Below, piece after piece: positions 5,388-7,316 of a stretch of DNA of 7,316 bases. The DNA is from an uncultured Collinsella sp. GTDB lineage: Bacteria; Actinomycetota; Coriobacteriia; Coriobacteriales; Coriobacteriaceae. Position 1 is the stretch's first letter. Each line of letters begins with the position of its first letter. Under the pieces are notes generated by a model, which did no database searches, was not told the origin of the DNA, and worked only from the letters and a program-made list of their open reading frames with translations. A program made the translations under genes and the position numbers. The stretch is from contig UQSC01000089.1 in the NCBI GenBank assembly GCA_900543615.1, forward strand, positions 1 to 7,316, written 5' to 3'.

Positions 5388-6494
5388 ATGACTGAAACCA
5401 TCTTCTCCCCCTCATTTGGAAATCGCCCGTCCTATCTGGTGGGTCGCGGGAACGTGATTTCGACATTCATCTCCGGTCTTGAGCAGGAGCCGGGCAATCG
5501 AGACCGAGCCATGCTCATGCTCGGCCAGCGAGGCAGCGGCAAGACGGTTCTTCTGTGGGAACTTGCCGACCGCGCACGCAAGCTCGGTTTTGTTGTCGCC
5601 ACACCCACCGTAGCCTCCGAAGATATGCTTGAGCGCATTGTTGAAAAAATCCAAGAAGCAGGCGAGCCTTATGTCAGCAATCGTCATCTCCCCAAACTTT
5701 CTGGCGGTAGCTTGAGCGTCTTCGGCTTCTCAGCCGGTCTCGAGTTCACACGCGATGTGCAGGAGACCAAGAGTTTCCAGTTCAAACTCACGCAGCTGGC
5801 GCGCAAGCTGACCGAGCAGGGGCACGGCATCCTCATCCTTATCGATGAGCTCCAAGCTAATTCACCTGAGATTAGACAGCTCGTCACCGCCTATCAAGAG
5901 CTGGTCGGTGAGGGACTCAACGTCGCGCTTGTTATGGCAGGTCTCCCGGGAGCCGTCTGTGCAACGCTCAATGACCGCGTGCTGACATTTCTCAACCGCG
6001 CTCGCAAGGTCACGCTCGAACCGCTTTCAATCGGAGATGTCGATGCCTATTATCAGCGGGCTTTCGAAGAGCTCGACCTTGATATTCCAGGCGATCTTCG
6101 CCTCCGTGCCGCTCGCGCAACCCAAGGCTCGCCCTATATGCTGCAGCTCATCGGCTATAACATCGGCAATCGCTGCAAGACAGGAGAACACGTAACGCCA
6201 GAGCAAGTCGACGGAGCTATCGAAGCGTCAAAAGCCGATTTCGAAAACGATGTTTGTGAAACGACGCTCGCCGCGCTATCGGACCAAGACGTCGCGTTTC
6301 TCGACGCAATGACTGATGACGAAGACGCCGTTTCGCGCATTTCCGATGTAGCGAAACGTATGTCAGTCACACCCGACTATGCGCAAAAGTATCGCCGGCG
6401 CCTCATCGACGCCGGCGTAATCGAACAGGCGCGCCGCGGTTACGTGCGTTTCGCCGTTCCATATATGGCTGACTATCTGCGCAGCCAACTCTAG
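5388..6494 (+). CDS. AAA/STAND-like ATPase with C-terminal winged helix
   Basis: A 368-residue P-loop ATPase. Walker A is GQRGSGKT (46-53, K52). Walker B is ILILIDE (148-154, D153, E154). A strand NVALVMAGLPG (178-188) takes the sensor-1 place, RARKVTLEPLS (204-214) follows, and GSPYMLQLIGY (247-257) lies in the lid domain. Residues about 290-368 look like a winged-helix DNA-binding domain (ISDVAKRMSVTPDYAQKYRRRLIDAGVIEQ). The order matches Orc1/Cdc6-like and AAA_16 ATP-binding proteins; family members range from replication loaders to regulators and mobile-element or defence ATPases. No transposase, nuclease or other partner is next to it. It is the only plus-strand gene here, has its own leader, and lies between 246-bp direct repeats, so it looks like a single-gene cassette. 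The start is backed by AAAGGAGA 4-5 nt upstream. Its substrate and role are unknown; it might act on the repeats around it, but that is speculation. Confidence 0.88.
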   Translation: MTETIFSPSFGNRPSYLVGRGNVISTFISGLEQEPGNRDRAMLMLGQRGSGKTVLLWELADRARKLGFVVATPTVASEDMLERIVEKIQEAGEPYVSNRHLPKLSGGSLSVFGFSAGLEFTRDVQETKSFQFKLTQLARKLTEQGHGILILIDELQANSPEIRQLVTAYQELVGEGLNVALVMAGLPGAVCATLNDRVLTFLNRARKVTLEPLSIGDVDAYYQRAFEELDLDIPGDLRLRAARATQGSPYMLQLIGYNIGNRCKTGEHVTPEQVDGAIEASKADFENDVCETTLAALSDQDVAFLDAMTDDEDAVSRISDVAKRMSVTPDYAQKYRRRLIDAGVIEQARRGYVRFAVPYMADYLRSQL

Positions 6495-6498
6495 GCAG

Positions 6499-6531
6499 CC
6501 ACCGCAATGGGGACAGGCACCTTTGTGGTGG
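6499..6531 (+). repeat. degenerate hairpin after the ATPase stop (hairpin copy C)
   Basis: CCACCGCAATGG (6499-6510) and CCTTTGTGGTGG (6520-6531) pair with two mismatches around the 9-nt loop GGACAGGCA. Loop and right arm equal those of copies A and B; the left arm has drifted. Like copy A it begins within 5 nt of a stop codon and in the same sense as the gene, so it may serve as a 3'-end structure. Confidence 0.6.
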
Positions 6532-6544
6532 TTTGGGCCCGTTT

Positions 6545-6682
6545 GTCTCGATCTGTAACAGGTAGGCCGTCAAAACCGGGCCTGGTGTTACAGATCGAGA
6601 TTTTTCGGGCGGGTCCCTGCGGTTTGTCTAAATCTGTAACAGATAGAGACGATTTAGCCCGCTAGATGTTACAGATCGAGAC
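6545..6682. repeat. four-site alternating array of GTCTCGATCTGTAACA (array 2)
   Basis: Sites lie at 6545-6560 (forward), 6586-6601 (reverse, last base changed), 6626-6641 (forward, with CG changed to AA) and 6667-6682 (reverse), again 41, 40 and 41 bp apart. The second pair ends 8 nt after the DUF4867 stop on the minus strand. The first pair is followed on the plus strand by five Ts (6601-6605), so it could help end ATPase transcription. Confidence 0.85.
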
Positions 6683-6690
6683 GGAAGATT

Positions 6691-7316
6691 CTAGTCCACG
6701 GCGATGTCGAGGTTCTTGCCGACGAGGCCCACGTAGCCGCCTTCGGCTGCCTTGGGGCTGTCGGCGTGGCAGAGGACCCACTTGTCGGCCTTCCAGTAGC
6801 AGTAGCTGTCACCGGCGGCAGGCATGTCGGATGCAGCCTCGGGGCGCGGGCCGTTGGTGCCGGCGGGCAGCGCCACCATCACCTGGAAGCCACCGTCGTC
6901 GACCATGCACGGCGTGTAGTGGAGCGTGGTGTTGAAGACTTCGACGACCGTACCCGCCGGCACGCGAAACGCCTTGACGCACGCGGTGTCGAGCTTGCCG
7001 TCCTCGATCTCCCAGCGATGCGCCACGAGCAGAATAAAGTCGCGCGCGCCCAGGTTGAACTCGCTCGCGCGGTGGTACTCCAGGCAGTTGAGTCGTGTAT
7101 TGTGGCCGTTGCACCAGCCGAGCTGGAAGGGACGGCCACCAAACATGAGAAAGCCAAGCTTGTCGGCATCCTTGACGTCCTCGAGCTCCGGCGCACTTGC
7201 AACGTACTTGCTGCCCTCGGGAATGGGCGTGGCAGAGAGCGCCTCGAGCACGGGCGACGTAAGCTCGGACGGAACGTTATCCCAAACGTTGCCATAGGAC
7301 TTGAACTCGGGATCGT
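6691..7316 (-). CDS. DUF4867 family protein, 5' end outside the window
   Basis: 207 residues are visible and the frame is open to the window edge, beginning DPEFKSYGNVWDN, which looks like the N-terminal region of DUF4867 proteins only a few residues from their start. A GTG at 7249-7251 is therefore not the true start. Family-like segments are FGGRPFQLGWCNGHN, LNCLEYHRASEFNLG and TTLHYTPC. Conserved His/Glu residues in these segments and the beta-rich pattern suggest a cupin-like fold that might bind a metal or a sugar (inference). DUF4867 genes are often near PTS and lactose, tagatose or beta-glucoside utilisation genes, which fits bglA nearby on the same strand, but the biochemical role is not established. 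The stop (6691-6693) is followed at once by the inverted array. The last 55 bp are duplicated at 5270-5322. Confidence 0.82.
   Translation of the reverse strand, partial: DPEFKSYGNVWDNVPSELTSPVLEALSATPIPEGSKYVASAPELEDVKDADKLGFLMFGGRPFQLGWCNGHNTRLNCLEYHRASEFNLGARDFILLVAHRWEIEDGKLDTACVKAFRVPAGTVVEVFNTTLHYTPCMVDDGGFQVMVALPAGTNGPRPEAASDMPAAGDSYCYWKADKWVLCHADSPKAAEGGYVGLVGKNLDIAVD

Larger units (their letters stand above)
6499..6745 (+). repeat. direct repeat R2, right flank of the ATPase cassette
   Basis: This is the partner of 5077-5322. It begins 5 nt after the ATPase stop and ends 55 bp inside the intact DUF4867 gene. Here the gene part is in frame, so R2 is probably the original locus and R1 the derived or incoming copy. 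Confidence 0.9.

Noticed and set aside
7249..7251. GTG as start of the DUF4867 gene
   Set aside because: The frame stays open upstream and encodes DPEFKSYG, which looks like the family's N-terminal region, so the start lies beyond the window.

Overview
The window looks like a contig end from a high-GC, gut-associated member of the Coriobacteriia, most likely Collinsella or a close relative. I infer this from the GC-rich codon use, a LuxR-type regulator fused to a many-pass membrane domain (common in that class), a GH1 6-phospho-beta-glucosidase, and dense hairpin repeats between genes. No marker gene fixes the species. The first 48 bases are not biological: they are the end of an Illumina P7 primer, an 8-base index and the Nextera transposase read-2 adapter. 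Native sequence starts at base 49.

Layout. Bases 49-1375 carry two minus-strand genes 20 bp apart: a small membrane-anchored protein of unknown function, then a zinc-ribbon protein whose C-terminal end is cut off at the contig edge. Bases 1521-3065 (minus) encode a roughly 12-helix membrane LuxR-type regulator with a terminator-like hairpin right after its stop. Bases 3066-3496 have no convincing gene and hold several inverted repeats, including a 108-nt imperfect stem that begins over the bglA stop codon. Bases 3497-4927 (minus) encode a complete GH1 6-phospho-beta-glucosidase with a plausible promoter upstream. Bases 6691-7316 (minus) are the 3' part of a DUF4867 gene that runs off the window.

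The most unusual part is 5077-6745. A lone plus-strand AAA/STAND-like ATPase gene (5388-6494) sits between two direct repeats of about 246 bp (5077-5322 and 6499-6745). Each repeat has a hairpin, then four copies of a 16-base word (GTCTCGATCTGTAACA and its reverse complement) in alternating orientation, spaced 41, 40 and 41 bp apart, then the 3' tail of the DUF4867 gene. In the left repeat this tail is a detached, frameshifted remnant. The ATPase therefore looks like a single-gene cassette inserted, or left behind by duplication and deletion, at the 3' end of the DUF4867 gene.

Working together: bglA and DUF4867 fit uptake and breakdown of PTS-imported disaccharides, and the membrane LuxR protein could be a nearby regulator, though nothing in the sequence proves it controls bglA. 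The ATPase has opposite orientation and its own leader and shows no metabolic link to its neighbours.
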